DNA from: Quillaja saponaria
Taxonomy: Eukaryota > Streptophyta > Magnoliopsida > Fabales > Quillajaceae
Direction: 5' to 3'
DNA: 64,000 nt
Assembly (NCBI GenBank): GCA_029379385.1
Contig: CM055607.1
Coordinates: 30,749,235-30,813,234 of the forward strand
Position 1 is the stretch's first letter; every line of letters begins with the position of its first letter. Positions 62,461 through 64,000 of the stretch are shown one piece after another. The position numbers were made by a program, and so were the translations under genes. Under the pieces are notes generated by a model. That model was not told the DNA's origin. It worked only from the letters and a program-made list of their open reading frames with translations, and did no database searches.

Positions 62461-64000
62461 TGTGATGACCCTCACGACCCGATAATGAAAAAAAATAAAA
62501 TTTGATGTAAGACGTTAATTTACATTATAAAAATAAATAAATTAATTAAATAATAGTATAATTAAACATGGTATAATTCGATATTTCAGTGGACAATTTT
62601 AAAGTGTTGTGTATTTATTGTAGTAAGGTAAGTAGTAGTAAGACCATATAAATTCAAATGAGTGCATAATTAACATATAAGATATAAAAAAACTAACTAA
62701 ATAATAAAATAATTATATAGTCAAGGTTAGCATAATTTAAGTTGTAATATAATTATTTTATTATTTAGTTAGTTTTTTTAATTTTGGGGGGTGATCTTTT
62801 CCTTTCCTTTCCTGTGCTCTCTTTTTCTTTCCCGTAAGTTCTTTCTTGCTCTGGCTGGACTTCCCTTTCTTTCTCAACTTTTCTAGAATTCATTCTAGCA
62901 GAGCTTTACAGCTTTTCTTTGCAACTGGTAATCCTTTTCTCTTTGGGGTTGCCAAATTGCTTTACTTAAGCTTCCATTTTCAGCCTTAACAACAGCTTGG
63001 TAGGGGGATTACATCAACCAGTTATGTCCTCTGTTTTGGTCAACGCAGTCTTGTTTCTTCTCTTTTTTCTTTTGTCGTGAAGCTCCTGCTGTGATTTCCT
63101 ATTAGAAATCCTTGGAACGAGTTGGTGAACAAGTTGAACCTTGGAAGCTTGCTGCTTTTCCGTGTTTTAGCTTCCTCCTCCTTCCTCTTCGGGTTGCATT
63201 AACGTTTAAAGGCAGTAGGTCCTCCGTTCGTGGATCTGGTTCGTAGTAGGTTTTGAGCACTTGTAAGGTATGTGGTTATGGTTTGTAAGCTTGTGAGGTT
63301 GTTGTTGTGAAAGCTAGGTAGCTTTAGGTTGTAGTTAAATAACCAAGCTTGTTGTCCCCTATTTTAGGCAGCAGCTTGGTTGCTTGTTAACCACTTGTGG
63401 CTGGCCTTGAGTTGTAGAAAAAAAAAAAAAAAAAGGGTTATGACTCTTTGGAGTCATGTCAGCAAGGAGTCTAAGGGAGGCAGAAAAAAAGAATTCTGAA
63501 ACCATGAGCTTAGTAATGCTTGAGAATATAATTGTTGGTTAGGGGAAATGTGGGAATTTCTTGTTGTTAAGTTGCTTGTTTAGGTAATTAATAAAAGTTT
63601 GTTTAAAAAGAGTAAAATAAAGAAAACATGAAACAAGAGCTATCAACCATGTATATATGTAAGATGATAAAGATAGAATGTGAAAAGGATTAGTAGTAAC
63701 TAAATGGGAGGTTTAGGTATTTTATTTGTTTGGTTGTTATAGTGTGCAAGAATTCTTAGTATTAAATTGGACCCTAGATGAAGTTAACTTGAGTTGTGGG
63801 TTGGATGGTAAAAACCTCTTAGCTAGGTGAGTAATAGGAATTTCTTAAACTAAACCTTATGATTATTGTGCATTAAGGACTTAAAAATAAGAGGTTAAGG
63901 GGGTTGTGAATTATAAAAGCAAAGTTTGATAAAAATAGTGTATAAAATAGTTAGGTAAAATAGAAAGTTTAGGATGCTGGCATTTTAAATTTAGAACTTA
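62461..64000 (+). mobile_element. LTR C, same family as LTRs A and B, cut by window end
   Basis: Starts TGTGATGACCCTCACGACCCG, and its next ~150 bp align with the start of LTR A (shared ttataaaaataaa-aaatta, taatt-aacatg and attcgat/actcgat words). It then shows the same order as LTRs A and B: A+T-rich start, C+T-rich stretch (about 62795-62925) and a hairpin (63342-63379). The 3' end lies beyond the window, so it could be a solo LTR or the 5' LTR of a fuller element. Confidence 0.7.
63342..63379 (+). other. Hairpin in LTR C
   Basis: CCAAGCTTGTTGTCC and GGCAGCAGCTTGG pair with one bulged T and G-T wobbles. It sits at the position equivalent to the hairpin of LTR B (18372-18406), with different bases but preserved pairing. 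Confidence 0.5.

Overview
The window looks like nuclear DNA of a flowering plant. It is very A+T-rich, its recognisable genes have GT-AG introns, and the rest is dominated by plant transposable elements: long LTRs, a Ty1/copia relic, PIF/Harbinger-like and Mutator-like MITEs and SINE-like sequences. I cannot name the species. I see no tRNA, rRNA or CRISPR array.

The main structure is a head-to-tail tandem segmental duplication with a period of about 24.8 kb. Unit 1 covers about 1-24843, unit 2 about 24844-49614, and a shorter, diverged unit 3 about 49615-58850. A unique A+T-rich tail (58851-62460) follows, and then the start of another long LTR (62461 to the window end).

Each unit carries, on the minus strand, a three-exon gene for a FUSC / aromatic-acid-exporter-type membrane protein (plant homologues are usually named 'p-hydroxybenzoic acid efflux pump subunit AaeB-like' or 'fusaric acid resistance-like'). 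The unit 2 gene (33383-36971, 734 aa) and the unit 3 gene (53563-57131, 756 aa) are open across all three exons. The unit 1 gene (8518-12108) is the same as unit 2 except for two 1-bp insertions that break the frame; these may be real or may be assembly errors. Units 1 and 2 also carry an older FUSC pseudogene truncated at both ends (14554-17002 and 39404-41851), followed upstream by a 2.6-kb solo LTR with perfect target-site duplications and a decayed Ty1/copia element. The only apparent host function is therefore membrane export of small aromatic or organic acids, expanded by local duplication. The plant substrate is unknown.

The most informative observations concern how the array evolved. 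The first ~1 kb of unit 1 matches unit 3 while the rest matches unit 2, with the switch inside a 281-bp stretch identical in all three units. A 377-bp stretch just downstream of the FUSC stop codon is identical between unit 3 and unit 1 although both flanks differ by several percent, which suggests gene conversion. Unit 3 preserves the empty site of a PIF-like insertion present in units 1 and 2, while units 1 and 2 preserve the empty site of a Mutator-like MITE present only in unit 3. Unit 3 has also lost ~4.6 kb running from inside an LTR. I found no convincing new gene system. All alignments were made by eye.
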